In this document: positions 46,056 to 58,558 of the stretch, in pieces
Layout: the number at the start of each line of letters is the position of its first letter
Numbering within the stretch: the first letter of the stretch is position 1
Assembly: GCF_947179165.1 (NCBI RefSeq)
Contig: NC_077242.1
Coordinates: 37,519,097 to 37,583,096, forward strand
DNA from: Solanum dulcamara
Lineage: Eukaryota > Streptophyta > Magnoliopsida > Solanales > Solanaceae
Length of the DNA stretch: 64,000 nucleotides
Reading direction: 5' to 3'
The notes under the pieces: model-generated
Seen by the model: only the letters and a program-made list of their open reading frames with translations
Database searches by the model: none
Told to the model about the DNA's origin: nothing
Program-made: the position numbers and the translations under genes

Positions 46056-46460
46056 AAATCTTACCCAGGACCTAACTTCGACTTCCGACCCTAGACCCAA
46101 CATTTGAACTTAGACCCAATTCTGACCTTGACACTCGAACCTTGACATGACCCAATGACTGAGTCGGGATCTCATATCGACATTTAACTCATGACTTGAC
46201 CCCCGACCCCCGACTCCTGATCCTGACCTCAACACTGATACCCAACCCCGATGACTAATTGAAGACCCAATTCAAGACCTGACCCCAATCCGAGATCCGA
46301 CATCTTAACGAAGACCCTACTTCTGACCTAAAACCTGACCCAACTCCTGATTTGGGACTCGAGTCTGCTCGACTTTGAGTCCAAGATTCGACTTTCAAAT
46401 TGGGATTCAATCCCGACTTTCGAATCAGAGCTCAATCACACCAGACTCAAAACTTGACTT
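46056..46460. repeat. Degenerate GACCC-type simple repeat
   Basis: About 400 bases dominated by variants of GACCCNA and ACTYYGAC, with hexamer-like spacing and no stable longer period. No coding potential. Confidence 0.55.
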
Positions 46461-46499
46461 TCAAATTGAGAATTATATTTTTCAAAAAAATAAAATATT

Positions 46500-46727
46500 T
46501 TTATGGGGTGGGGTGCGGAGGAGGGGCTAATAGTGGGTCGAGGTAGGGGTTCGTTAAATAAATAAAATTTTTAAAATTTGAAAATATTTTACAAAAATAA
46601 AGTTTTAAATTTTTTTGAGGGGGAAGGAGGGGGATGGTAGGAGGGCGGCGTAGGGGTATGGTAAAAAATGAAATTTTTAAAATTTAAAATATTAAATAAA
46701 TTTTTTTTAATTTTTTTCTTTTTTTTT

Positions 46728-46758
<31 letters not shown>

Positions 46759-46905
46759 GGGGGCTGCTGCTGGTACGGACATTAGGGTAGGAGTGGAGTA
46801 ATAAAATAAAATTTTTAAAATTTTAAACATTTTTTGAAAATAAAGTTTTTAATTTTTCTGGGAGGGGGGATTAGGGGGCTGGTAGAGGGTGGGGGACTGG
46901 TATGG
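46500..46905. repeat. Three-unit A/T plus G-rich tandem repeat
   Basis: Three degenerate units of about 115-130 bases (near 46556, 46668 and 46799). Each has an AATAAAATTTTTAAAATTT half followed by a G-rich half such as GGGGGAAGGAGGGGGATGG. A related G-rich stretch precedes the first unit (46505-46535). Confidence 0.7.
46728..46763 (+). repeat. (GT)7 followed by 22 consecutive G
   Basis: A GT dinucleotide run at 46728-46741 passes directly into an uninterrupted run of 22 G at 46742-46763. It is the longest homopolymer seen in the window and hard to sequence, so the exact length is uncertain. Confidence 0.8.
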
Positions 46906-48165
46906 TGTAACACCCGAAAGTCAAAAAGTAGACTTGGTTGAAAAGTTGTAGAAATGTTGCTGGTGCACTGGTTCCATGTGCACTTTGTACGGAACATAGA
47001 AAGTTGTACGAGCCGTAGGAACCAGTCATGGAAAGAATATTTTGAGATTTGGAAAGTGTTTGGTCACAGATGCTAGATGAGACCATCTACGGACGGTATA
47101 CGGTCCTATAGTCCATAGAAGGGGTCATGAGAATTGGGAAGAAAATAAGAGTTTTAGGTGTTTTTGTATGATGCTTCATACGCATCATTTAAGGTCCTAT
47201 GATCTGTAGGAGTGTCCGTTGATGATGAATATTCAGAGAGGGTGAGTTTTATAGTTGTATAGGATATGAGGGTATATGGTTAGTATAGCTTCCTATGGAC
47301 CATAAAAGTGGGTCAAAAAGGGAACAACAAAAAATTAGATCTTCAGCTCTATAGGTCTACATACATGTTTGTACGGGTCTTATAAGTGTCTATAGGCCAT
47401 GGAAAGGTCCCGTAGAACTGAGTTTAGAAACTCAGAAACCTAAGGTAATTTCTACGGACAACCTCTACGGTCCATAGAAGCCTCCATAGTCTAACACGTC
47501 TCTTTAATTCTTATGGTTATTTTGGACATTTCTTATTCTTTTAATACCTAAGTGACATCGTTTTGGACTATTTTTAAGACCTATAACTACCCAAACCCTC
47601 CAAATTTCCCCCATTCAGTCTCATTCACTCAAAACCCCAAATTTCTTCCAAATATTTTTCTCCCAAGGTCTTCTTCTACAAGTCAAGATAGGGTTCAAGG
47701 ATTCAAGTCTTATCTTCAAGGATTAAGGCTAGGATTCATCCATGGAATTGTTTCCATCCATGGAGTCCGGAAGTGTTTTCAAATTCCTATTATGATTTCT
47801 TCCTAAATCCGACATATTGATGATCTTTGCATTTGGTTGAATCAATTATGATCCATTTCACTTTGATTGATCTTATTATGTATGAATTGATTTTAGTTAC
47901 ACATTTTTGATGTATTCTATATGAGCCCATGCATTATGCCTAATTATTTATTATGAATTACATTTGAAGAATTATACATGCATCATGAAAGTTTTCCATG
48001 CTATAGCCACTTTGATTTAAGTATGATTTTCTGTGAAAAGCTTATCATGATCTAGATTCTTTTGATTGAGTATCTCTTATGATTTTGATGGGTCGAGGTT
48101 CATGATATGTTTTAACAGCTATTCTTATGGTTTTATATATTTTATAAAGAACTTTGTAATATTAG
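46906..48165 (+). repeat. Family D LTR, left part
   Basis: Starts TGTAACACCCGAAAGTC and carries CTACGGACGGTATACGG-type half-sites like family C. It then has a leader with TTTCTCCCAAGGTCTTC and GATAGGGTTCAAGGATTC, also seen in family C. Overall it is too diverged to call the same family. It is cut at 48166 by the minus-strand family C array, and its right part is not seen in the window. Confidence 0.55.
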
Positions 48166-50893
48166 TGTCATGCCCCGAGTCTGTACCTTAGGCGTGGCCT
48201 GCACTCGGAGATCATTAATAGTCCCAAGCGAACCCTTGCCTAGATGACTACTAAGAGGAGTACTTAACTTAATAAAGAAAATTTAAAAGCAGTGAGAAAA
48301 TTTAATTACTTAAACGAAATATCATAATAAGGCTGAAAAACTCAGAATATAAGAAAACAAACGTTTAAAACATAATCTTTGAAAAACTGAAATAACTCAA
48401 GATACTGTCTATGAAGCCTCCAAATACTAAGATAGGTACCAGGACAGGCCCATGACTACCTCAAAAGAACTAATAAATAAAAATGACTAACTAAATGAGT
48501 TTCTTTGAAAGCAAGGAGGTCTCACCAAAAATTGATGAAAGTGATCTTTAACGATATGCATGTTGATGATCTCTAGTATTTGTGTCTGCATCATAAAAAG
48601 ATATAGCGTTGAATGACGTAAGTACATAAAATGTAAGGTAAGTAAAATAGCTGAATGAAATTATTAGCAAAACTAATTACTAAACATAAACGTGTAGGGA
48701 AAAACACATTTAAGCTTACACCAATAAAATATGCAGTAAACGCAACTTTAAAATAATATAACTTTAATTTCTTGGGGAGTTTCTCTAACTGAAAACTACC
48801 AATATGAGCTTTGTGATGAAATAACGTGTTGCTCACGTTGCCAGAGCCATCCCATACCTTTCCAAAATATAGGACAAACTTTAACTTAAGAATCCATCTT
48901 ATGAGCCTTCTCAGAGGCAATGGGGAGTCACCCAATTTTTGATACATTCTTATCCTACACTAGCTATGTAGTTTTTATGGAACTTGAGTTATTTGAACTC
49001 TCGTCTAACTCATTTCTCGATACTACTCCCAAAACATGAAATTAAATGCTCATACTAAACTGTGAGTAAAACTCAAAATGCTTCTTTTAGATTTCTTGTA
49101 ACCTTAACTCATACTATTAAATATCTTTCTCAACTCTAAAATTAACTTAACTTAATAAAATATGCAATGTAATGGAACAGTGCTTTAAAAGTTATGCGAT
49201 AATAAATGTAACTCAGAAAAATAAAATATAGTATTTTTACTTCATTAGGAGAGTCTGTCTAACCAACAACCATCACTTATGAGTTCGTGATGATACAATG
49301 AAGTGATATATTTGACACATCCATCCAATATTTCTCCAGGGTAAGGGATGTCTCATCATCTATAGATCCATATAAAATGTTCTCTTTTAGGACTATGGAG
49401 AAGTTGCCCGAATGAACGACATAATCCTATCCTACGATGGCTACGTAGTTTATAGGGATTGAGTTATTTAAATTCGTGACCAAGTCGATGATCAATAATA
49501 CTCCCACAATATCATTATGATTTTAGACATCAAGTGAGTGAAATACTCAAAAGACATCTCATCTGGTCTCATTGGAATTTTACATCAGTTTACATCAATC
49601 TTCTTCACTCATCATCTCTTCTTCTAAATATAGGTACATATCATCTCAATCATGAATTTGAAAACATCCAATTTTTTTTTCCAAAATATAACATTCAAAA
49701 TCTATAAAACTCATGTTAGAAAATAAACATCGATAAACTCCTTCAAACTCAACATCATGTTTATTTAAACAATGACAATAGTCCTTCTTTAACATCAATA
49801 ATACGTAAGATATTTAAATGCAAACCTCAATTTGAGTTCATGTGAATGCAAGAATGAATTCATAACCTCAAACAACGACTCATCAAATATAATCTAATAT
49901 TCATATTAGAACTTATCAAGGAAGGAAGTAAATACATCAAGAATTCACTTTTATGGAATTGGAAACTCATAGATCAATTGACTTTACGAACATGTAGAGC
50001 ACGAGGAAGAGCTTATTCCAATGTTTTGATAGCCTTACATACCTGGAACGAAGGTTATCTATTCGAAAATTGAAGACCTCACTTCAAAACCTTGAACCGT
50101 ATCTTTTCTTCTCTCTCCAATCCTTTCTCTCAAAAGTTCTAAGTGTTAATGAGAGATAAACCCCTTTGGGTATTGATAAGGGACTAAATTTAGTCCCAAA
50201 ATGGGTTAGGTTTAGATTGGGAAAGGTGGGAAAGACCAAACTAACCCTCATTAAGAATGACTTTAGGCCATGTACGGGCATATTTATAAACCATAAACAC
50301 TTCTGCGGACTGTAGAAGGCTAGTCGAATATGCCATGGTCCAAAATTGGACTTTATTGGAAATTGTACTCTTGTTTCTATGAATACCTTCCTAAGTTTTT
50401 AGACCCTTAGACCGTTGTCCTACTAACTCATAGGAAGGGTTCTTAGGGGCCTTCATAAGGTGGAGTCTACGGGCCATTTTCTACGGCCCGTATAACATCC
50501 TACGAGTCATCACTTGGGTAATTGAAATGGTCCTTGACCCCTGGATTTTGGATAAGTATTAATAGGTTCTATGATCACATCTTACGGGTCATAGAGCGAT
50601 TGACGATTTGTTCTATACACCAAAAGTTTCAAAGTTTCTGAACGTCGCATACGAGCCTTCCTATGGGTCGTAACACTTTCTATGGGTTATTGATTTGACT
50701 CGTAGCAATATTTTGACCCTTATGAAAATGGGTAAGTGTTGAGAGGTTCCACGAGCCCTTTCTATGGCTCGTAGGTCACTCTATGGGCCATAGACTAGGA
50801 TGTAAACCCCATTGTCAGTTCACTTCTTAAAGTTTTCTCAAGTTTCTTCTTGGTTCTCGGACTTGGTCTAGGCTAGAATAGTATGGGGTGTCA
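48166..50893 (-). repeat. Family C LTR2, 3' LTR of element C2 (2728 bp)
   Basis: On the minus strand it runs from TGACACCCCATACTATTC to GACTCGGGGCATGACA. It holds a diverged internal tandem duplication: about 48640-49140 repeats the layout of 49150-49600 (GGAGAGTYTSTCTAAC, CTACGNTGGCTAYGTAGTTT, AATACTCMMAA). The extra block is also in LTR4 but not in LTR3. The short dyad cluster lies at 50280-50830. Confidence 0.8.
50280..50830 (-). repeat. Short-dyad cluster in family C LTR U3
   Basis: At least ten half-sites of CTACGG or CCGTAG type, many paired as imperfect palindromes (TACGGGCCATTTTCTACGGCCCG, CTATGGCTCGTAG, CTATGGGCCATAG). Equivalent clusters lie at 32480-32930, 47070-47490 and 57940-58450. 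Confidence 0.6.
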
Positions 50894-51069
50894 AAATATC
50901 ACCCCTTGATATTATTCATCCTTGAATGATGACCAAGCTTAGAATTTACTCAAGGCATGAAAATCATGCAAAAACTTAAAACTTCGACATCAAGAATAAC
51001 TCACTCAATATCATCATCCTCACAAAGGTACTACTCAAAGATATGAGTAGGAATATTATCATCAACCTA

Positions 51070-52350
51070 AACAGTAGGAGGAACGAATAAGTGCGGGTAC
51101 TTGTCTTTCATATCCTCCTCGTCTTCCCATGTAGCTTCCTTAGCTAATTGATTTCTCCATAAAACTTTGACTGAAGCGACCTCTTTGATCCTTAATTTGT
51201 GAACCTGAAAATCAAGGATTTAGATAGGAACCTCTTCATAGGACAAGCTATATTTCACTCTAATGGTTTCTGTAGTAACAATTAGAGAAGGATCTCCCAA
51301 GAATTTCTTAAGAATGGAGATATGGAAAACTAGATGGATGGCATCTAACTCTGGTAGAAACTCTAACTCATAGGCAACATTGCCAACTCTCTTGTTAATA
51401 TGACAAGGACCAATGTAATGCGGACTCAACTTCCCTTTCTTCGCAAAACTCATAACATCTTTCATGAAAGAAACTTTCAAGTACACCCAATCATTGACCT
51501 TAAACTCCAAGTCTCTTCTCCTAACATCAGTGTAGGATTTTTGTCAACTTTGCACAGTCTTTTACCTTTCTTGAATGATCTTTACCTTCTCCATGGCTTG
51601 GTGAACCAATTTTTGCCCTATTAACTCAGCTTCACTAACCTCAAACCAACGAATTAGTGATCCATATCCTCCTATAAAGAGCCTCATATGAAGCTATATT
51701 AATGCTCGAGTGAAAGCTATTATTGTAAGAAAACTCAATGAACGACAAGTGGTCATCCCAATCACCTTTGAAATTGATAATACAGGCTTTTAACGTATCC
51801 TTAAAGGTATGATTGTATACTCTGCATGAGCATCTTTCTCGGGGTGGAAAGAAGTACTAAGATTCATCTTTGAGCCCAAACCTTTTTAAAATGATTTCCA
51901 AAATTGTGTAGTGAATTGAGTACCTCTATTTGAGATGATAGAAATGGAAACTCCATGAAATCAGACTATCTCTCAAATATACAATGTTGTATAATCCTCT
52001 TCTGAATCTGTAGTCTTAACAGGCAAAAAGTGAGATGATTTGGTCGTCTTATCCACAATCAACCATATAGAGTCATGATGTCTGAGAGACCCTGGTAATC
52101 CTATATCGAAATCCATGGTGATCATCTCTTACTTCCATTCTAGTAACTCTATATTTTGAGCCATACGACAAGGTCGTTGATGCTTAAATTTGATCGATTA
52201 GAAATTGGGGCACTTGGACACAAACTCTGCTATATCCCTTTTCATTCCATTCCACCAATAGACTTCTCTCAAGTCATGGTACATCTTTTTGGAGCCTAGA
52301 TGGATTGAATATTTGGAGCTGTGGGCCTCTTCCATTATTCTATCTCAGAG
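51070..52350 (-). pseudogene. C2 integrase with chromodomain-like tail
   Basis: HHCC remnant near 52190-52350. MDFDIGLPG near 52095-52120 keeps the first catalytic Asp. ISNRGTQFTTQFW near 51920 has the second Asp changed to Asn. The Glu region near 51800 is degraded. SYEALYRR lies near 51680, and SPHYIGPCHI at about 51400-51425. The tail VKVLWRNQLAKEATWEDEED near 51105-51165 is intact and resembles the C-terminal chromodomain-like motif. Stops and frameshifts occur throughout the core. Confidence 0.8.
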
Positions 52351-52389
52351 AACATCAACACTTAAACACATAACCTACCTTGATAACTT

Positions 52390-53040
52390 AACACTCCATC
52401 TCCCCCCTTTGGTGAAAGCCATCACTTTCTACTTATGAACATCTTCTTTCTGTTGGAGCAGGATAGGATCTTGATCTTTCTTTTCCTTTACTTCAATAAC
52501 TAATGAAGATTCGGCTCCGTTATGAACAATAGCACCTCCCTCATCAGAATCTACAAGATGAACTCTCAAACAAGCAAGTCTATGCACTTCTTTGGCTAAC
52601 TCCTTCTTCTCTTCCTTAACATGAGTGGTACTCACCTTGGACAACCTACTAAGAGCATCAACAATAATATTAGATTTATCTGGATGGTAAAGGATACTCA
52701 TGTCGCAGTCCTTGAGCAACTTTAGCCATCTCTTCTGCCTCAAGTGTAGATTTTTCTGACTAAATACATATTGCAGTCTTTTATGATTGATAAATATATC
52801 TACATCCATGCCATAAAGATAATGATATCTTGAGTGCAACTACTACCACTACCAACTCAAGATCATGTAACAGATAAGTTCTCTCATGGATCGTAAGTTG
52901 TCTGGAAACATAAGCTATGACTTTGCCTATATGTATCAACACATAGTCGAGTCTAACTCTGGATGTATCAAAATAAATTAAAAATGTATCTATTCCTTGT
53001 GGTAGGGACAAAACTAGAACACTAGTCAATCTCATTTTTA
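52390..53040 (-). pseudogene. C2 RNase H and linker
   Basis: The RNase H is split into overlapping pieces by a frameshift near 52810: YFDTSRVRLDYVL and YVSRQLTIHERTYLLHDLELV in one frame, then HKRLQYVFSQKNLHLRQKRW and NIIVDALSRL in another. The acidic residues of YFD, DLEL and VDAL remain; the YTD-type Asp is Asn (FINHKRL). The linker has KEKKDQDPILLQ near 52460. Confidence 0.75.
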
Positions 53041-53890
53041 GCTCTTGAAAACTCTCTTCACAAGCATCGAACCATTAAAAATTAGTCTTATTTAGAGTCA
53101 ACTTGGTTAGTAGTGATGATGTAGATGATAATCTTTCCATAAATCTCCTAAAGTAACCAGCTAAGTCCAAGAAACTTCTTATGTCCATTGGGGATGTGGG
53201 TCTGGGCCAATTCTCCACAACTTCAATCTTCTGTGAATCAACTCAAATACCATCACTAGAAATAATACAGTCTAAGAATGCCACAGATGTAAGCTAGAAC
53301 TTACACTTTGAGAACTTAGCATATAACTCCTTTTCCTTGAGAGTTTGAATAACAATTCTGAGATGGTTGGCATGCTCTTCCTCATTCCACGAATAGATCG
53401 GGATGTCATTGATCAACACAATAACAAACATGTCTAAGTACTGCTTGAACACTGTATTTATGAGGTCTATAAATATTATATGAGCGTTAGTCAAACCGAA
53501 GGATATGACTAGGAACTTATAGTGACCATACCTGGTTCTGAAGGCTATCTTCGAAATATCACATTCCCTTACTTTCAACTGATGATAGCCTGATCTGAGG
53601 TCTATCTTGGATAAATAAGTGGCACCCTGGAATTGGTCAAAATGATCATCAATTCTCAGAAGTGGATACTTATTCTTTATGGTAACCTTTTTCATCTGAC
53701 GATAGTCAATACATATCCTCAAAGAACCATCTTTATTTCACACGAATAGGATAGGAGCGCCTTAAGGTGAGACACTCGGCCTAATGAACCCTTTATCTAG
53801 AAGTTCCTTTAGCTAATCTTTCAACTCTTTCAAATCTACAGGAGCCATTCTATATGACAGAATAGAGATGGGCTAATTATTGGGAAGAAC
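53040..53890 (-). pseudogene. C2 reverse transcriptase remnant
   Basis: A 142-residue open segment at 53294-53722 holds [52 protein letters not shown] and LINDIPIYS. In the last motif the first catalytic Asp (53408-53410) is Asn. The leader with [17 protein letters not shown] sequence at 53722-53880 is broken by stops. Confidence 0.82.
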
Positions 53891-53979
53891 ATCTATTCTA
53901 AAGTCTATCTTCCTATCAGAAGGGATTCCAGGCAAATCCTCAGGAAAGACTTCAAGAAACTCATTAAATATAGGGACTG

Positions 53980-54480
53980 ATTATAGGGAAGGTGTCTCCA
54001 TATTATCATTTATAATTCAGACAATGTGGTACATACAACTCTTGGAGACTAACTTTCTTGCCTTAAGGTATGAAATAAATCGACCCTTAGGCAAAGCTGG
54101 ACTACTCTTCCACTGTATAACTGAATCATTCAGAAAACTAGAACTTGACAACTCGAGTTCTATAGTTAACTGAAGCATACCAATTATAAAGCATGTCCAT
54201 GCAAAGAATGACATCAAAGTCAATCGTTTATAATTCAACTAAGTCTGCAAAAGTGTCCTTATTACAGATAGAGACTATACAATCACAAAAAACTCTCTTA
54301 GCTAGAATGGACTCGCTATCAAGAGTAGAGACACTGAATAGTTTAAGAATCATTCAGGAAGAATCACAAACTTAATGGCTATATAAGGAGTCATAATAGA
54401 CAAAGTAGCACCTAGATAGATTAAAGCATAAACATCATAAGAAAAGACTCAAAGTATACTAACTGACAATATCTGACGAT
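53980..54480 (-). pseudogene. C2 protease remnant
   Basis: Degenerate. [15 protein letters not shown] near 54030-54085 is the protease C-terminal segment shared with family B. The LDxGATLS-type active site is blurred near 54400-54425 and the MDWL stretch near 54190. It sits between gag and RT as expected. Confidence 0.6.
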
Positions 54481-55960
54481 TTCTATTAATCATATCGATT
54501 AGCCATAACATACAAATAGTTTCAACATCTGCTTGTTCCTGAAGTAGCACCCTTGCAATTACCTCTGTTTGGTGGCATTGTCAAAGAATATTGGGATCTA
54601 TTGCTCCTATCACTCTGCCTTCTCATCCGCAGGTCATGAAGGTATTCAATAGAAGGGCAGAAATGGAAATAGCTCTTTCTTCCAGAAGAAATCCTCTAAT
54701 TATGAACCATTTGTAGCAAGTGCACCTACACCCAACACAAGGAATGATCAAGGGTTATAGAATTTCAGAGCATTGGGGTTCTCAATCTTAAGGAAGTGTG
54801 GCCCAAGGTCTTATGTGGGCACTACATTGTAGTAAGTGTGGAAAGCTCTATTTGGGAGAGTGTCTTATGCCCACACTTATAACAACCATTGGTGCCTACA
54901 AGACACTCTCCCAAATAGAGCTTTCCACACTTACTACAATGCAGTGCGGGCACAAGACACTCGTTGTTACAAGTGTGGGCACAAGACACTCTCCCAAATA
55001 GAGCTTTCCACACTTACTACAATGTAGTGCCTACATAAGACCTTGGGCCACACTTCCTTAAGACTGAGAACCCCAATGCTCTGAAATTCTATGACCCGTG
55101 ATGATTCCTTGTGTTGGGTATAGGTGCACTTGCTATAGATGGTTCATAATTAGAGGATTTCTTTCGGAAGAAAGAGTGATTTCCATTTCTTCCCTTTTGT
55201 TGAATACCTTCATGACCTACGGACATAACTTTCTTACTCTGTTGCTTCTCTCTATCCTTCTTCTTGTTGTCCTCAACTTGTTGGCCATACACCATGAGTC
55301 CAGAGGTGTACATATCTGAAATCAACAAGGCTGCCTAACACTCCTTCTTCACATGTCTACATAAACCTAAAACAAATTTCCTCATCCTGGCTCTCACATC
55401 GGGAACCATTTTCAGAGCATACCTGGACAACTGAATAAATTTGAGGCTATACTATTTGACATTCATCCCTTCCTGCTTCAGATTCACAAACTCTTGTACC
55501 ATTGCCTTGCTCAACTCTAGCAAGAAGAAGTGGTCTAGTAATTCACTCTCAAACTCATTCCAGACTATAGGTTTAGCATCCATACCCCTACTTTCTTCCT
55601 ATTAGTTATACCAAAAAATTTCAACATACATCAGCTGGTAGGAGATAAGTTCAGCTCCCTCCATATCTGAAATGCAACATGCATTTCCTTCAAGATCTTC
55701 CATATGTCATTAATGAAATTTTGAGGATCTTCCTCAACTTTGTATCTAGTTTGTAGATGACTCCTGCAAACTAAAACTCGGTATAGGACTGTTCTGATGA
55801 CTAGACTGTGCAATAATTAATTGGGTGAGCATAAAAATAACTCCCCTAAATTCAGCCTCAAAAGTCATTATGGGATGCAAGTCAGTGGAATTTCTTGTGT
55901 CCCATTCTCCACTCCATTCTCATTCTCAGCAGCTCAAGCTCTATTTCGAGTTTACTTATT
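54480..55960 (-). pseudogene. C2 gag remnant with internal inverted duplication
   Basis: N-terminal capsid piece DPQNFINDIWKILKEMH near 55700-55750. A central stretch MLISDMYTSGLMVYGQQVED lies at about 55270-55328. The nucleocapsid CSKCGKLYLGECLVGTNG...CYKCGH is readable on the minus strand at about 54885-54950. Normal C-terminal gag (RQSDRSNRSQYS) resumes at about 54625. Between them an inverted copy of the same region has been inserted, so the second knuckle is disrupted. The copy has several stops besides. Confidence 0.75.
54627..55222. repeat. Inverted duplication of gag zinc-knuckle region, 261-bp arms
   Basis: The left arm 54627-54887 is the reverse complement of the right arm 54962-55222, with about nine in ten bases matching by eye and no large gaps. 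The 74-base spacer holds a third, partial copy in the same direction as the right arm (CACTCTCCCAAATAGAGC at 54904-54921 and again at 54988-55005). The left arm therefore encodes a plus-strand knuckle (CSKCGKLYLGEC) and the right arm and spacer encode minus-strand versions. The equivalent C1 region (61480-61700) has no such palindrome. Confidence 0.85.
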
Positions 55961-56221
55961 GGATAGTTGTGGAATCTCGTCCTCAGCAACAGTTCTCTAA
56001 CTTAAAGTTCTTTTCGAATGCATAATCTAAATTATTAAATAAATGAATTAGAATGAGACTTCATAGAGTCCAACTCTATAGAATGAGGTAGAACATGAAA
56101 GAAATGAAATAGTTTCTAAAGTCCTGTAGCCTCCCCATTATAGATATGACGTGCTTCACACTGATAAGAAGGACTCTACTATACTTAGATTCATAGACAC
56201 CTCAGGGCTTTTGAACTTTGT

Positions 56222-56234
56222 GCTCTAATACTAA
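56222..56234 (-). other. C2 primer-binding site, decayed
   Basis: On the minus strand TTAGTATTAGAGC matches TTGGTATCAGAGC except for one G to A and one C to T change. Confidence 0.7.
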
Positions 56235-56237
56235 GTT

Positions 56238-58558
56238 TTTCATTCCCCGAGCCTACACTCTGGATGTGGCCGACATTCAAATATCATTGTCAGTCCCAAT
56301 CAAACCACTTGTCCTGACTAACTCATTCAGTGAAAGATTTAACTAGAATAAAAAGTAACATCAAATGGGAAATCATATACATTCTTATCAGGCTTTTAAG
56401 GAAATAATTCAAAGTACTTATTAAAAATATATGTCAAATATCATAACTTTATCAATAAAAATCATACTTTTAAAACAGACTATGAATGATTTAACATGGC
56501 TCTTTTCTACTCAGTGTATGAACCCTCTACTAACTACCAAGAAGAGGCCTAGATAAGCCCACAATTACCTCAATAAAATAAGAAAATGACATAATGCTGA
56601 TAATGAATGAGCTCCTCTGAATGCAAAGAGGTCTCACCAAAAGCTATGGAAAGTAGATCATCAACACACCTATTGATGATCTCTACAACCCTTATCTGCA
56701 TCATAAAATAGTACAGATCGAATGACGTCAGTATATAGAATATACGAGTATGTAAAATGGTGAAAGGAAATGTACATTAGAATACTCAACTCAAGGAACT
56801 CAACTCTGAAATCAACTAAACTCAATAAAGCACGCAATAACTTAACTTAATAAAGCATTCAATGTAATGGAACAGTTCTTTAAAAGTTATACAATAATAA
56901 ATGAAACTAAAAAAATAAAATATAGTATTTTTACTTTATTAGGGGAGTTTCTCTAACCGATAACTATCACTTATGAGCTAGTGATAATACAATAAAGCGA
57001 TGTCTTTGCCACATCTGTCTAATACTTTTCCAGGGTAAGGGACATCACATAATCTTTGGATCCATATAAAAAGTCCTATTTTGGGACTATAATGAGTCAC
57101 TTGAATGAATGTCACGATCTTATCCTATGCTGACTATGTAGTTTATGGGGATTGAGTTGTTTAAACTCTTTCCCAAGTTGGTTCTCAATACTACGCCAAA
57201 AACATCATTTTGCACATATAAATCAGGTGAGTGAAGCACTCAAAATATATCTCATCTGGTCTTATTAGACTTTTACATTACTCTACATCAATCTTCTTAA
57301 CTCATCATCACTTCTTCTAAATATAGGTACATCTCATCTCAATCATGCATTTGAAAACATCCATCAACTTCTCAAAATATGACATTTAAAATATATAAAA
57401 CTCATATTAGAAAATACACATCAATAAACTCCTTCAAACTCAACATCATTCTCATTTAAACAATGAAAATAATCCTTCTTTAACATTAATAATGCATAAG
57501 ATATTTAAATGGAAACTTCAATTTGGGTTCATGTGAATGCAAGCATGAATCCATAACCTCAAACATCGACTCATCAAGTATAATCTAATATTCATAATAG
57601 AACTCGACTTGGAAGCAAGTAAATACATCAAACTCATAGCTCAATTGACTTTACGAACATGTAGGGAATAAGGACAAAGTTATTCCAACATTGTGATAGC
57701 CTTACATACCTAGAACGAAGGTTATCTAGTCAAAAATTAAAGACCTTACTTGAAAAATGTGTACCCAATCTCTTCTTCTCCTCTTAAATTTTTCCTCTCA
57801 AAATTTCTAAGTGTTAATGAGAGAATCACCCCTTGGTTACTGATAAGGGACTAAATTAAGTCTAAAAATGGTTTTCTTTAGTTTGGAAAAGGTGGAAAAA
57901 TACCAAATTAACCCTCATTAAAAATGACTCTGGTCGTCTACGGGCAATTCTATGGACTGTAGACACTTTTATGGACCATAAAAGGCCAGTCGTAGAGGCC
58001 ATGGTCCAAAATTTGACTTTACTGGAAATTAAACTCTTAGATGTATGACCACCTTCCTACGGATCGTCTTTCTAACTTGTAGGAAGGGATATGAGGGACC
58101 TTTAGAAGGTGGAGTGTACGAGCCTTTTTCTGCAGCCCATACAACGTCCTACAGGTCGTCACTTGGGTTGTAGGAATGGTCCTTGACCCATAGATTTTGG
58201 CTAACTATCAAGAGGTTCTAGACCCCCTCTTACAAAATTGTAGAATGATTGATGGCTCATCTTGCTTGTTCGTCCTACACACAAAAGGTTTCAAAGTTTC
58301 TAAACTTCACTTATGAGCATTTTCTATGGATCGTAACACTTCCTACAGGTTGTACACTTGACATGTAGGAATGTTCTGATCCTTATGAAAATAGATAAGT
58401 GTGGAGGGGTTCCATGAGCCCTTTCTAGGGTTCGTAGGTCACTCTATAGGCCATAGAGCAAGTCAAAGACCCCACTGGGAGTTCACATTCTCAAGTTTTC
58501 TCAGGTTTCCTCTTGGCTTTTAGACTTGGTCTAGGCTAGAATAGTACGGGGTATTACA
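56238..58558 (-). repeat. Family C LTR3, middle LTR (2321 bp)
   Basis: On the minus strand it runs from TGTAATACCCCGTACTATTC at 58558 to a worn CGGGGAATGAAA at 56238. It acts as 5' LTR for C2. It lacks the roughly 400-500 bp block present in LTR2 and LTR4, and in this resembles the plus-strand copy at 32380/44389. Confidence 0.8.

Noticed and set aside
46728..46763. Telomere-like or CRISPR-like repeat
   Set aside because: The tract is plain (GT)n-G(n) in an AT/G minisatellite; there are no regular spacers, and the genome context is plant.
54798..55027. Plus-strand zinc-knuckle-like ORFs at 54798-55001 and 54836-55027
   Set aside because: They are the inverted copy of minus-strand gag, not separate genes.
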